From NCBI RefSeq assembly GCF_000577335.1, contig NZ_CBYL010000025.1, positions 1 through 55,753 on the forward strand: DNA of 55,753 bases. Direction: 5' to 3'. Source of the DNA: Faecalispora jeddahensis. GTDB taxonomy: Bacteria > Bacillota > Clostridia > Oscillospirales > Acutalibacteraceae. Below, piece after piece: positions 7,511 through 15,663 of the stretch; the stretch's first letter is position 1, and each line of letters opens with the position of its first letter. Both the position numbers and the translations under genes were made by a program. The notes under the pieces were generated by a model, which ran no database searches, was not told where the DNA came from, and was given only the letters and a program-made list of their open reading frames with translations.

Positions 7511-9886
7511 ATGGCGCAAACTTATATGGAGCGCATTCAAGCACTGCGCAAACAGTATCTGGACACCCGGGTAGACATGGATGTCTACAATGCAAAGTAT
7601 CTGACCGAAGGTTTCAAAGCGACTGAGGGCCAGCCCTGGATCATTCAGAAGGCGACCGGTTTTCTTCACCAGTGCCGTAAGAAAAATATCTATATCCAGG
7701 ACAACGAGCTGCTGGTCGGCGGCGCCGGCTTCAAGCCCCGCTGCGGCATCCTGTGCGCCGATAGTTCCTGCTCCATTCTGGATCGGGAACTGAACACGAT
7801 CAGCACCCGTAAATTCGATCCTTTCTACCTGAGCGAGGAAGGCAAGAAGGTCTTTCAAGAAGAAGTTTCTGATTATTGGAAGAATAAATGCGTGCTGGAT
7901 CGCTGGCGCGCTCTGGCTCCGGAAGATATGGAGACGTTGCGGGACAACGGGATGATCTATATTGACCGCAAGGCCGTGCGCGGCTACGGCGAGACCACGC
8001 CCGGCTGGGATCGCCTGCTGACTTTGGGGATTTCCGGCATCCGCAAAGAGGCGGAAGAGGCCTTGGCAAAGCTGGATGACTCTCATGTGGGTGATCTGGA
8101 GAAGATGTTCTTCCTGAAATCCGAGATCATTGTCTGCGAAGGCGTCGTCACTCTGGCTAACCGCCATGCCGATCTGGCGGAAGAGATGGCCGCCGGGTGC
8201 GCCGACCCCGTCCGCAAGGCGGAGCTGGAAAAGATCGCCACCGTGTGCCGCCGTGTGCCCGAACATCCCGCTTCTTCTTTCTATGAGGCCGTACAGAGCG
8301 TACTGTCCTATGAGTATGCCATCTATATGGAACAGAACGCCTCGTCCTACAATCTGGGCCGCATCGACCAGTATTTGTATCCGTATTACAAGGCGGATAT
8401 CGAGAAGGGCGTGATCACCAAAGAGGAAGCGCAGGAGCTGCTGGACTGCCTGTGGATCAAAATCGCCGAGCTGAGCCTGTTCCAGGACGAAATCACCGCC
8501 CAGTACGCTGCCGGCTACTGCATTACCGTAAACGTCACCGCCGGCGGTATCGATCAGTTTGGCAACGACGCTGTCAACGAGCTGTCCTACATGGCTATTC
8601 AGGCCACGATGGACGTTCAGTTCAAAGAGCCCAATCTGTCCATCCGCTACAATATTTCCAAAAATCCCGACGCTTTCCTGCGCAAGGCGGTTGAGTCCAT
8701 CCGTATGGGCCTTACGATGCCCGCGATCCACCATGACGACGCCGGTATCCGCATGCTGTTGAACAAGGGAGTGCCCTTGAGCGAGGCTTGGGACTGGAAT
8801 CCCTGCGGCTGCGTAGAGACCAACCTGTCCGGCCGTATGAAGCAGTACACCGATATGGCCGACGTTAATCTGGGCGGTATTGTTGAGATGGCTTTGAACG
8901 ACGGCGTCAGCCGCAAAACCGGCAAGCGGGTATCCATTTCAACCGGAGACCCCGTAAACTTTAAGACCTTCGACGATTTCTTTGACGCTGTCAAGGCCCA
9001 CATCCGATATTTTGTCGATGTGATTGTTTCCGGCAACCAGCTGCTGGATTATCTGAGCATGAATTACCGCCCCGTGCCGTGCCTGTCTCTGACGTACCCC
9101 CACTGCATTGAGAGCGCTAACGATTACAGCATGGGCGGCGCCAAATACAACTGCGGCGGCGGCGTCATCACCGTTGGTCAGGCAGATATCATTAATTCTC
9201 TGGCCGCTGTGCGGAATCTGATATATGATGAGAAGAAGCTCACTATGCAGCAGCTGTGCAACGCACTGGCGGCAAATTTCAAAGGCTACGAAGACGTTCA
9301 GAAACTGTGCATGGAGGCCCCCAAATACGGCAACGACGACGAACGGGCCGACTGGATCGTGGGCGAGGTGTTTACCTATATCATCAACCAGTTTGAGACG
9401 TATGATACCAAGTTCGGCAGGATGACCTGCGGCATGCTGCCCGTATCCGGCAACACCCCCATCGGTGAGTGGGTCGGCGCCCTGCCTTCGGGCCGTTATG
9501 CCTGGACTCCTTTGACCGACGGCATCGGGGCTACCGGCGGTACCGATATCAACGGGCCCACCGCTCTGCTCAAATCCGTCAGCCATATCCCGCACGCCCG
9601 CTTTACGCAGGGAACGCAGCTCAACATGAAAATGGAGCCTGAAATTCTGGCAGGCGAGAAAGGCCTGACACACATGATGCACCTGCTGAAAACGCTTTGC
9701 ACATTAGATGTCTACCACGCCCAGTTCAACGTGATCAACCGGGAGACTTTGCTGGCCGCTCAGGAGCATCCGGAGCAGCACAGGGATCTGTTGATCCGTG
9801 TCGCCGGCTATACCGCTTTCTTTATCGAGCTTGGCAAGGAAGTGCAGGATGAGATCATCAGCCGCACTTCGATCAGAAGCTGGTGA
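7511..9886 (+). CDS. Glycyl radical enzyme of unknown substrate (GRE1)
   Basis: Cytosolic pyruvate-formate-lyase-like enzyme, 791 residues, the usual length for dehydratase/lyase-type glycyl radical enzymes. The active-site loop reads PCGCVET (Cys434, Glu436, plus an extra Cys432) and the radical loop RVAGYTAFF places the glycyl radical on Gly766. Compared by eye with hydroxyproline dehydratase, the scaffold aligns closely but the substrate-contacting residues change: Phe152 to Arg153, His160 to Glu161, Asp278 to Ser279, Ser334 to Ala333 and Tyr450 to Asp451. It is therefore unlikely to be HypD, CutC, PFL or glycerol dehydratase. Ribosome site AGAGGAGG precedes the ATG. It is flanked by an opine dehydrogenase and an activase and linked to P5C-type enzymes, so a modified or N-substituted amino acid is a reasonable guess, no more. 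Confidence 0.93.
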   Translation: MAQTYMERIQALRKQYLDTRVDMDVYNAKYLTEGFKATEGQPWIIQKATGFLHQCRKKNIYIQDNELLVGGAGFKPRCGILCADSSCSILDRELNTISTRKFDPFYLSEEGKKVFQEEVSDYWKNKCVLDRWRALAPEDMETLRDNGMIYIDRKAVRGYGETTPGWDRLLTLGISGIRKEAEEALAKLDDSHVGDLEKMFFLKSEIIVCEGVVTLANRHADLAEEMAAGCADPVRKAELEKIATVCRRVPEHPASSFYEAVQSVLSYEYAIYMEQNASSYNLGRIDQYLYPYYKADIEKGVITKEEAQELLDCLWIKIAELSLFQDEITAQYAAGYCITVNVTAGGIDQFGNDAVNELSYMAIQATMDVQFKEPNLSIRYNISKNPDAFLRKAVESIRMGLTMPAIHHDDAGIRMLLNKGVPLSEAWDWNPCGCVETNLSGRMKQYTDMADVNLGGIVEMALNDGVSRKTGKRVSISTGDPVNFKTFDDFFDAVKAHIRYFVDVIVSGNQLLDYLSMNYRPVPCLSLTYPHCIESANDYSMGGAKYNCGGGVITVGQADIINSLAAVRNLIYDEKKLTMQQLCNALAANFKGYEDVQKLCMEAPKYGNDDERADWIVGEVFTYIINQFETYDTKFGRMTCGMLPVSGNTPIGEWVGALPSGRYAWTPLTDGIGATGGTDINGPTALLKSVSHIPHARFTQGTQLNMKMEPEILAGEKGLTHMMHLLKTLCTLDVYHAQFNVINRETLLAAQEHPEQHRDLLIRVAGYTAFFIELGKEVQDEIISRTSIRSW

Positions 9887-10004
9887 TATGGAACCGGCAG
9901 TAGCAACAATTCGGGATAATGATTAACCGGTAAAGGGGCGAGCAACCATTTGTAACAAACAAAAAGAGAGAGAGACAAACGAAAAAGAAGAGATTCGCGG
10001 TGTA

Positions 10005-10748
10005 GTGCTGCGAATTGAGCGCAGCTCCATTTATGACGGCGACGGCTTTCGTACCGTTGTGTTTTTAAAAGGATGTCCGTTATGCTGCCAATGGTGCTCT
10101 ACCCCTGAAAGCCAATCCTTCGAAATAGAGTATACGGAGCAGAATACGTATGGCAGAATAATGACAGTGGAAGAGGTGATGAAAGAAGTCAGAAAAGATT
10201 CTGCTTTTTTCTTTCACTCCAAGGGAGGCGTAACTTTGTCTGGCGGTGAGCTCTTATCCCAGCCGGGCTTTACGCTGGCCCTGCTGCAGGCAGCCTGGTC
10301 GGAATGCATCAATACGGCAATCGAAACCACTTTTTTTGCTCCATGGGCGACGATTCATTCGATTCTTCCATATGTAGACACCGCGTTTGTGGATATGAAA
10401 GTGTTTGACCGGGAGCGGCATAAATTTTACTGTGGCGTTGATAATCAGATCATCCTTGAAAATCTGCTGCAGACGAATACGGTGGAAAAGCCGTTCCGGC
10501 TGGTCGTTCGTGTCCCCATTATTCCGGGAATCAACGATTCGGAGGAAGAATTGGAGCAGATTGGGCAATTCTGTTCGAAACTGCGTTATCTTCACCATGT
10601 TCAGCTGCTTCCATACCATCGATTGGGAACAGAGACCTACAAAAAACTGGGACGTCAATACTTGCTTGCCGACATCCTCTCCCCTTCTGCGGAACAGATG
10701 CTGCGCTGCCAGGAAATCCTGCGAAAGCACGTGGAGCAGGTACTCTGA
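10005..10748 (+). CDS. Glycyl radical enzyme activating enzyme (radical SAM), short form
   Basis: Radical-SAM activase that installs the glycyl radical on GRE1. It has the cluster motif CPLCCQWC (CX3CX2C; Cys24, 28, 31 from the GTG) and the SAM-binding SGGE. It goes straight from the cluster motif to the barrel and lacks the eight-cysteine ferredoxin insert seen in the other activase of this window, so it resembles the minimal PflA layout. The start is uncertain: GTG at 10005 has only a poor ribosome site. The frame stays open back to 9927, and the residues EIRGVV just before the GTG resemble the family N-terminus. An ATT at 9948 lies nine bases after AAAGGGG and may be the real, rare start. 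No ATG or TTG is available in frame. Confidence 0.85.
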   Translation: MLRIERSSIYDGDGFRTVVFLKGCPLCCQWCSTPESQSFEIEYTEQNTYGRIMTVEEVMKEVRKDSAFFFHSKGGVTLSGGELLSQPGFTLALLQAAWSECINTAIETTFFAPWATIHSILPYVDTAFVDMKVFDRERHKFYCGVDNQIILENLLQTNTVEKPFRLVVRVPIIPGINDSEEELEQIGQFCSKLRYLHHVQLLPYHRLGTETYKKLGRQYLLADILSPSAEQMLRCQEILRKHVEQVL

Positions 10749-11211
10749 GTTTTGCGGCACTTTCTTGAAATACGCTTAAAATTTGGGGATCGCAGGGTTT
10801 GTCAATCATGTGAAATCGTGTAATGGATTCTGATCAAGGCAGGAAAAGGGATGTGTCGGTTTTAAAGCAGCGCAGAGAGGCAGGTTTTCAGCCCGCTCGC
10901 AAGTGAATAAAAGCAATGGCGGGCATAAAATCTTTCAATCAAAAACAGTCACCGGACTTTTCATTGTGCCTGAACGTGTGGGTGGGGGTTCCTCTCTTTG
11001 CTTTCGGTTTCTTCGGCAGAGAAAGGCTCCCGCCACCGTATGGCGCGAAAGCTTTCAGAATATCGTTGATATCCTTTTGAACTTTGTTTCGTATGGAAAT
11101 CTAACGACATGTCTCCTTTTTCTCATTTTTTAACTGCCCCAATAAAACAAGTTTTGCAGGAACCTTTTCAAAATCAGCTTGCCGTAAAAAAATATTAATT
11201 AGGAGGGAATT
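10749..11211. other. Intergenic stretch before the MFS gene
   Basis: Some 460 bases without a convincing gene. A weak GCCCGC/GCGGGC pair occurs near 10890-10924 without a T-run, so there is no clear terminator and the downstream transporter may be read from the sigma-54 promoter. No sigma-54 or good sigma-A promoter was found before 11212. Confidence 0.5.
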
Positions 11212-12546
11212 ATGAATACCAATCAAGTGACAATGGATACAGTCCCTTTGAATAAATTCCATTTAAAGCTATTTGCCTACTGTGCCGGGTGCCCATTAGT
11301 GGACGGGTATGTTCTGGGAAGCGTCGCAATCTCCCTTTCGATCATGAGTACCCAAATCCCTATGTCTCCGATTATGTCGGGTCTAATTGGAATGGGATCT
11401 CTTTTGGGGATGTTTTTCGGCGGCATGTTTGGCGGCTACATAACGGATTTGATCGGCCGAAAGAAAATGTATATTCTCGATTTTGCTTTTCTCACCGTTC
11501 TGGGGGTTCTTCAGTTTTTTATCAGTGATCCAATACAGTCGTTCATCATACGAATCCTTTTGGGCGTCGGCTTAGGAGCGACCTTCCCCATTGCAGGGCC
11601 CTACCTGTCGGAATTTTCCCCGCAAAAAAATCGCGGGACCTTTGTTGGGGCGCTCAATGCGGTCTGGTTTATCGGTTATGCGCTTTCTTATGTGGTTTGC
11701 TACCTTTTATTGCCTGTCGGCGTGAATAACTGGAGATGGATGCTTGTAAGCGGTGCAATTCCTTCCCTGCTCTGGCTGTTCGCTATAGTTGCCATGCCGG
11801 AATCCCCCCGCTGGCTGGTCAGCAAAGGAAGAGAAGAGGAAGCAAACAAGATTCTGAAACAGATCGGTGATAATGTCGTTCTGCCGGAAGAACAGGAACC
11901 CGAGGAAAAGACTGCTTTTCTCGATATCTTTCGGAACGGGTATGGAAAATGGGTCTTTTTCGCAGCAGCTTTCTGGACGCTTCAAATTGTGCCGGTGTTC
12001 GGGTTAGGAACCTATCTTCCGACTATTATGGAGAAATTCGGCTTTGCACAGGGAAATTTGCAGTACCTGGGATCGGCGATCATAAACTGCCTGTATCTGA
12101 TTGGCCTGATTCCGATCTTCCTTTATATGGACACTGCCGGGAGGAGACCTACGCTCATTTGGTCGTTCCTTATCTGCGCCGTCGCATTATTGATATTGGG
12201 TCTGATCTCTGGTATGAATATGCCGTTTGGGGTCATCCTGATTTTATTTGTACTCTTTGGAGCGTCCAACACGGCGGGCGGAGCACACCAGTGGGTCTAT
12301 CCCAATGAGCTTTTCCCAACGCATATTCGGGCAACAGCAGTGGGCTTTATTACTGGAGTGACCCGTGTACTATCTGCTATTTCTACGTTTTTTGCCCCAA
12401 TCGTTTTGTCTAATTTCGGCTTGACCGCTACCTTGTATATTTGTGCGGCAGTATCTGCGGCCGGACTTTTGCTTTCCATTGTCATGGCCCCGGAAACAAA
12501 AAATATGAATTTGACGAAGGCTGCCTCTTTAAACAAATCCATCTAA
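11212..12546 (+). CDS. MFS transporter, metabolite:H+ symporter/sugar-porter type
   Basis: A 444-residue, twelve-helix major facilitator protein of the inner membrane. It shows the loop 2-3 motif DLIGRKK (GRKK) and the sugar-porter-like PESPRWLVSKGR after helix six. A second family motif, DTAGRRP, lies in the loop between helices eight and nine. TAGGAGGG precedes the ATG. It sits behind the GRE1 activase and 58 bases before the ProC-like gene, so it is the probable importer of the cluster substrate. This branch includes aromatic-acid, sialic-acid, niacin and carnitine-type carriers as well as sugar carriers, so substrate cannot be read from sequence. Import rather than export is inferred from context. 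Confidence 0.85.
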   Translation: MNTNQVTMDTVPLNKFHLKLFAYCAGCPLVDGYVLGSVAISLSIMSTQIPMSPIMSGLIGMGSLLGMFFGGMFGGYITDLIGRKKMYILDFAFLTVLGVLQFFISDPIQSFIIRILLGVGLGATFPIAGPYLSEFSPQKNRGTFVGALNAVWFIGYALSYVVCYLLLPVGVNNWRWMLVSGAIPSLLWLFAIVAMPESPRWLVSKGREEEANKILKQIGDNVVLPEEQEPEEKTAFLDIFRNGYGKWVFFAAAFWTLQIVPVFGLGTYLPTIMEKFGFAQGNLQYLGSAIINCLYLIGLIPIFLYMDTAGRRPTLIWSFLICAVALLILGLISGMNMPFGVILILFVLFGASNTAGGAHQWVYPNELFPTHIRATAVGFITGVTRVLSAISTFFAPIVLSNFGLTATLYICAAVSAAGLLLSIVMAPETKNMNLTKAASLNKSI

Positions 12547-12604
12547 GATTCTTAAAAGAAATTCACTTTATGTCAGCAGCAAACTGAAAGGAATGATCAA
12601 TGCA

Positions 12605-13411
12605 ATGAAAACAACAATCGGATGTATCGGCGCGGGAAATATCGTAAGAGCAATTTTATCAGGAGTAGAGAAGAGCGAGAATTACAAACATAAGCAGATC
12701 GGTATATTCGATATATCGCAGCAGGTTTGTGAGGAATATAAAGCAAATGGATATTATGTCTACAAATCGATCGAAGATTTAGTAAAAGATTCGAGGGTTG
12801 TTGTTGTTGCGGTATTGCCTCAAATTATTAAATCCATCGTACCGCAAATTAAGGGAGCCTATACTTCTGATACTGTTTTTATTTCTCTGGCGGCCGGAAT
12901 CAATAACCAATGGTATGAGGAACAGTTGGGAGAAAACTGCAAAGTGGTTCAATGTGTGCCCACACTTACCGCACAGGCTGGAATGGGTGCCTTTGCTGTC
13001 TCTCGCGGGGCAAATGTCACGGACGACGACTATAAAGAGGTATACCGTTTTCTGACTAGCTGCGGCATTGTTGAGGAAATACCGGAATCCTTAATGTACG
13101 AGGTGGTTCCGATTAACGGAGCCGCTCCAGCCTATTTTTACCACATGGCTGATGTTGTCGTGAAAGAGGCGGTTAAGATGGGCCTCAATGAAGATACTGC
13201 TTTAAGGCTGTTCGCCCAGACCATGAAAGGCAGTGCAGAGATGCTTTTGAGTCTGGAAATCAGTCCAAAGGAATTGGAAAGCAAACTTTTATTGCCGGGT
13301 GCAGCAACTCTTTCCGCTATTAATAAAATGCATGAGCTCGGTTTTGAGATTTGCCTGAAAGAAGGCATAAAAGCTTGTGTAACGCAGTGCAGGGAACTTG
13401 GCAAACAGTAA
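12605..13411 (+). CDS. Divergent pyrroline-5-carboxylate reductase-like protein
   Basis: NAD(P)H-dependent imine reductase of the ProC fold, 268 residues. The Rossmann loop IGCIGAGN lies at residues 4-11, and the dimer/active-site region reads NGAAPAYFYHMAD. Compared with the canonical ProC at 34493-35287, motifs are eroded: the usual VRSMPNAPA is VQCVPTLTA, SGSAPAY is NGAAPAY and SPSGTT is LPGAAT. It may therefore reduce a cyclic imine other than P5C. The ATG at 12605 is chosen because AAAGGA directly abuts the earlier in-frame ATG at 12593. It follows the MFS gene by 58 bases and is probably in the same operon. Confidence 0.75.
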   Translation: MKTTIGCIGAGNIVRAILSGVEKSENYKHKQIGIFDISQQVCEEYKANGYYVYKSIEDLVKDSRVVVVAVLPQIIKSIVPQIKGAYTSDTVFISLAAGINNQWYEEQLGENCKVVQCVPTLTAQAGMGAFAVSRGANVTDDDYKEVYRFLTSCGIVEEIPESLMYEVVPINGAAPAYFYHMADVVVKEAVKMGLNEDTALRLFAQTMKGSAEMLLSLEISPKELESKLLLPGAATLSAINKMHELGFEICLKEGIKACVTQCRELGKQ

Positions 13412-13445
13412 TCGAAGAAAAATTTTCTGTTGCCATAATAGGAAT

Positions 13446-13482
13446 CTCCGTCGCGGTGCTTTTGTTCTGCACCGCAATGGAG
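13446..13482 (+). terminator. Strong hairpin between the ProC-like and AraC genes
   Basis: Thirteen of fourteen positions pair between 13446-13459 and 13469-13482 (core GCGGTGC/GCACCGC, loop TTTTGTTCT). The following T-run is weak, so it may be an attenuating or RNA-stabilising hairpin rather than a full terminator. Confidence 0.55.
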
Positions 13483-13546
13483 GTTTATGCAAAACCCGAG
13501 ATAGTTTCCCTGTGGTTACTATTGCGTTCAATTGGGAGTCATAGAT

Positions 13547-14260
13547 ATGGATCGCACATTGAATTTTTTTATTTTCAGCGAATGCCGCGGAGAACACAGC
13601 CACGATTATCCTCAAGTTCTGGTTCCGCTGGAAAAAACCATGCACATCCGGATCGGGTCAATGGAATATGACGTGACACCGCGGGAGCTGTGCCTGATTC
13701 CTCCCGACATACGGCATCAGTGCAATTTTCTGAGCCAACTGCTTGTGATCAACATTCAGAGAGAGGTGCTGGAGCGAAAGAAACCCGGATTCCTGTCATA
13801 TCCATTGATCATCCCCATCCGAAATCAAATCACCCAGCTTATGAAACTGATTCAAGCCGAATTAAAGCAGGAGCCCGACAGTCAATCGGTACAGTATCTG
13901 TATCGTTATCTATACAGTAAACTGATGGAAAGCTGCTCTACCCCTTCCATCAAATATATCAGCGAGCACTATGATGAATCCCTTACAGTCCAACAGCTTG
14001 CGGACATCGAAAACTACAATGCGACCTATTACAACGACTGGTTCAAAGAGCAGACCGGTTTTTCCCCTAACCTTTACCTGAGGTATGTCCGCATCAACAA
14101 GGCAAAGGAACTGTTGATTGAAACTGATTTTAGCATTATGGAGATTGCTGTGATGGTTGGGTACAGCAGCAATTCCACACTGACAAGAGCCTTTCACAGT
14201 CTGACCGGGATGACCCCTAAGGAATATCGGGAATGCCCCTGCTTTAAAAAGACGGGCTGA
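13547..14260 (+). CDS. AraC-family transcriptional regulator
   Basis: A 237-residue regulator with an N-terminal cupin-like sensing part (HSHDYPQVLVPLEK and LIPPDIRHQ, residues about 15-65). Two helix-turn-helix units follow at the C-terminus, the second in SIMEIAVMVGYSSNSTLTRAFHSLTGMTP. The ATG at 13547 is preceded by GGGAG at eight bases; an upstream TTG is less likely. It closes the GRE1 gene cluster and has its own terminator at 14344. It probably adds a second level of control to the cluster, beside the sigma-54 activator. No binding site could be assigned. Confidence 0.85.
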   Translation: MDRTLNFFIFSECRGEHSHDYPQVLVPLEKTMHIRIGSMEYDVTPRELCLIPPDIRHQCNFLSQLLVINIQREVLERKKPGFLSYPLIIPIRNQITQLMKLIQAELKQEPDSQSVQYLYRYLYSKLMESCSTPSIKYISEHYDESLTVQQLADIENYNATYYNDWFKEQTGFSPNLYLRYVRINKAKELLIETDFSIMEIAVMVGYSSNSTLTRAFHSLTGMTPKEYRECPCFKKTG

Positions 14261-14343
14261 GGTGTCGTGAAACCACTCTGGCTAATATGGCGACGCTCCT
14301 CTTCCTACAACTGCAATAAATAAGCTGATAAAATCAATAAGGG

Positions 14344-14386
14344 AAACCATTCAGCGGCTAAGGGGAATAACAGGCTGAATGGTTTT
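14344..14386 (+). terminator. Terminator of the AraC gene
   Basis: AAACCATTCAGC and GCTGAATGGTTTT form a twelve-pair stem around an eighteen-base loop, followed by TTTTACTTTAT. Confidence 0.8.
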
Positions 14387-14455
14387 ACTTTATAGAGACA
14401 GGTTTGAAATATCGTTTCCCGATCAATCAAGCCTTCCACCTGATCTGACGGTGCA

Positions 14456-14483
14456 GTAAAATCGGAAGAGCTTCTGATTTTAC
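14456..14483. repeat. Near-perfect 28-base inverted repeat
   Basis: GTAAAATCGGAAG and CTTCTGATTTTAC pair with a single G-U wobble around two central bases. It lies between two convergent terminators, downstream of araC and eamA. It could be a cruciform or a protein site; no partner gene is evident. Confidence 0.4.
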
Positions 14484-14520
14484 CCTGTTTATTTTACATA
14501 GTGACAGCAACTTTTCTGCA

Positions 14521-14553
14521 AAAAACGCCGGGCATTTCGCAACGCCCGGCGTA
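14521..14553 (-). terminator. Terminator of the EamA transporter gene
   Basis: ACGCCGGGC/GCCCGGCGT form a nine-pair GC-rich stem with a ten-base loop, and the minus strand continues with six T. Confidence 0.88.
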
Positions 14554-14603
14554 CTTATTTGCGGGATTGGAAAAGACCAATTCTTTCTAAAGAGATGAAC
14601 CAA

Positions 14604-15518
14604 TCAAGAGATGTGCTGCTCCATTGTTTTTGAAGGCTGTTTGGGGAGATCCTGTCTTCCTTCATTTACTGCAATCAGTAAAATACTGATAATGATAAAG
14701 ACACAGCCGGTCAGTTTCAAGAAAGAAACGGTTTCTTTTAATATCAGTGTCCCTAAAACAATGCTGGTGATGGGCTCTAAGGTGGACAATATCGCGACAG
14801 TAGAGGCTCCTGTCAGCTGAATCGCCCGTTGTGTAAGAGGTAATGCGCCCAAAGCGATAAATAAGGAGACAAGGACACATAATATCCAAGCCTTGGGCGT
14901 GAGCGAAAAATGCAGCTCGCCGGTGGACATCCCAAATATACCTGCTACAACGGACATAAGGAAATTCAAATAAAGAGTCAGCTGAAAGTAATCCATATGC
15001 TTGAGCTGGCTCTTATCTACGCAGACCATGTAGAGTGCATAGGTCCCCCCTGATAAAAGGGCCAAAAACATTCCTGTGATACCAAAGGAAGAAATGGAAT
15101 CAATAAACATAAAAATACCAATGCTGCACAGGATTAAGGCGGTAATTTTCCAGCGGTTCATTTTTTCCCGAAAGAAAACCGCGCATGCCACAGAAACCAA
15201 AAGGGGATATACAAAGTGCAGTATGGTGGCAATCCCAACCGATATGTAGTTATAAGACATATAAAGCAAAAGAGTGGTGAGCGCAGTACCAAATACTCCG
15301 GTCAACAGAATCAGCTTCCAATTCTCTCCAGGTTTTAAAGGTATTTTTTTATACCTCAAAATAATGAAAAGAACAGGCAGAGAAATACTTCCCCTTAAAA
15401 AAGCAACCGTAATACCGTTGGCCCCTCCGTCAAATGCGATCCTTGCCAGAATGGGAGTAAAACCATATATCATTGCAGCCAATACTGCATACAAAATCCC
15501 CGTTAATTTTTTACCCAT
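14604..15518 (-). CDS. EamA/DMT-family transporter
   Basis: Drug/metabolite transporter, 304 residues with about ten membrane helices in two EamA repeats (residues about 5-135 and 150-290). The repeats begin ILYAVLAAMIYGFTPILAR and GMFLALLSGGTYALYMV, the second opening each half with the expected helix. Such proteins usually export amino acids or other metabolites. It is divergent from a LysR gene across 145 bases, the usual arrangement for a regulator and its exporter target. The end of the gene is followed by a strong terminator. Substrate unknown. Confidence 0.88.
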   Translation of the reverse strand: MGKKLTGILYAVLAAMIYGFTPILARIAFDGGANGITVAFLRGSISLPVLFIILRYKKIPLKPGENWKLILLTGVFGTALTTLLLYMSYNYISVGIATILHFVYPLLVSVACAVFFREKMNRWKITALILCSIGIFMFIDSISSFGITGMFLALLSGGTYALYMVCVDKSQLKHMDYFQLTLYLNFLMSVVAGIFGMSTGELHFSLTPKAWILCVLVSLFIALGALPLTQRAIQLTGASTVAILSTLEPITSIVLGTLILKETVSFLKLTGCVFIIISILLIAVNEGRQDLPKQPSKTMEQHIS

Positions 15519-15611
15519 AAATCTGTTTTCTATCCTTTATTGTCTGCCGTCAGACCTATTCTTGTTGTTTTCTGTTTTCCAGTATATAATAAAAATCATA
15601 TTAAGTAAAAC

Positions 15612-15641
15612 GACGGTTTTTCAATTGAAAGTTGACGGTTT
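15612..15641. promoter_or_regulatory. Candidate LysR binding region between eamA and lysR
   Basis: A perfect palindrome TTTCAATTGAAA (15619-15630) lies between two direct copies of GACGGTTT (15612 and 15634), between the divergent genes. It overlaps the region where both promoters should lie. Confidence 0.4.
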
Positions 15642-15663
15642 CTCATAGATAGGAGAATCGAAT

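Noticed and set aside
10903-11133. 76-codon plus-strand open frame
   Set aside because: No ribosome site, no recognisable protein features; low-complexity intergenic DNA.
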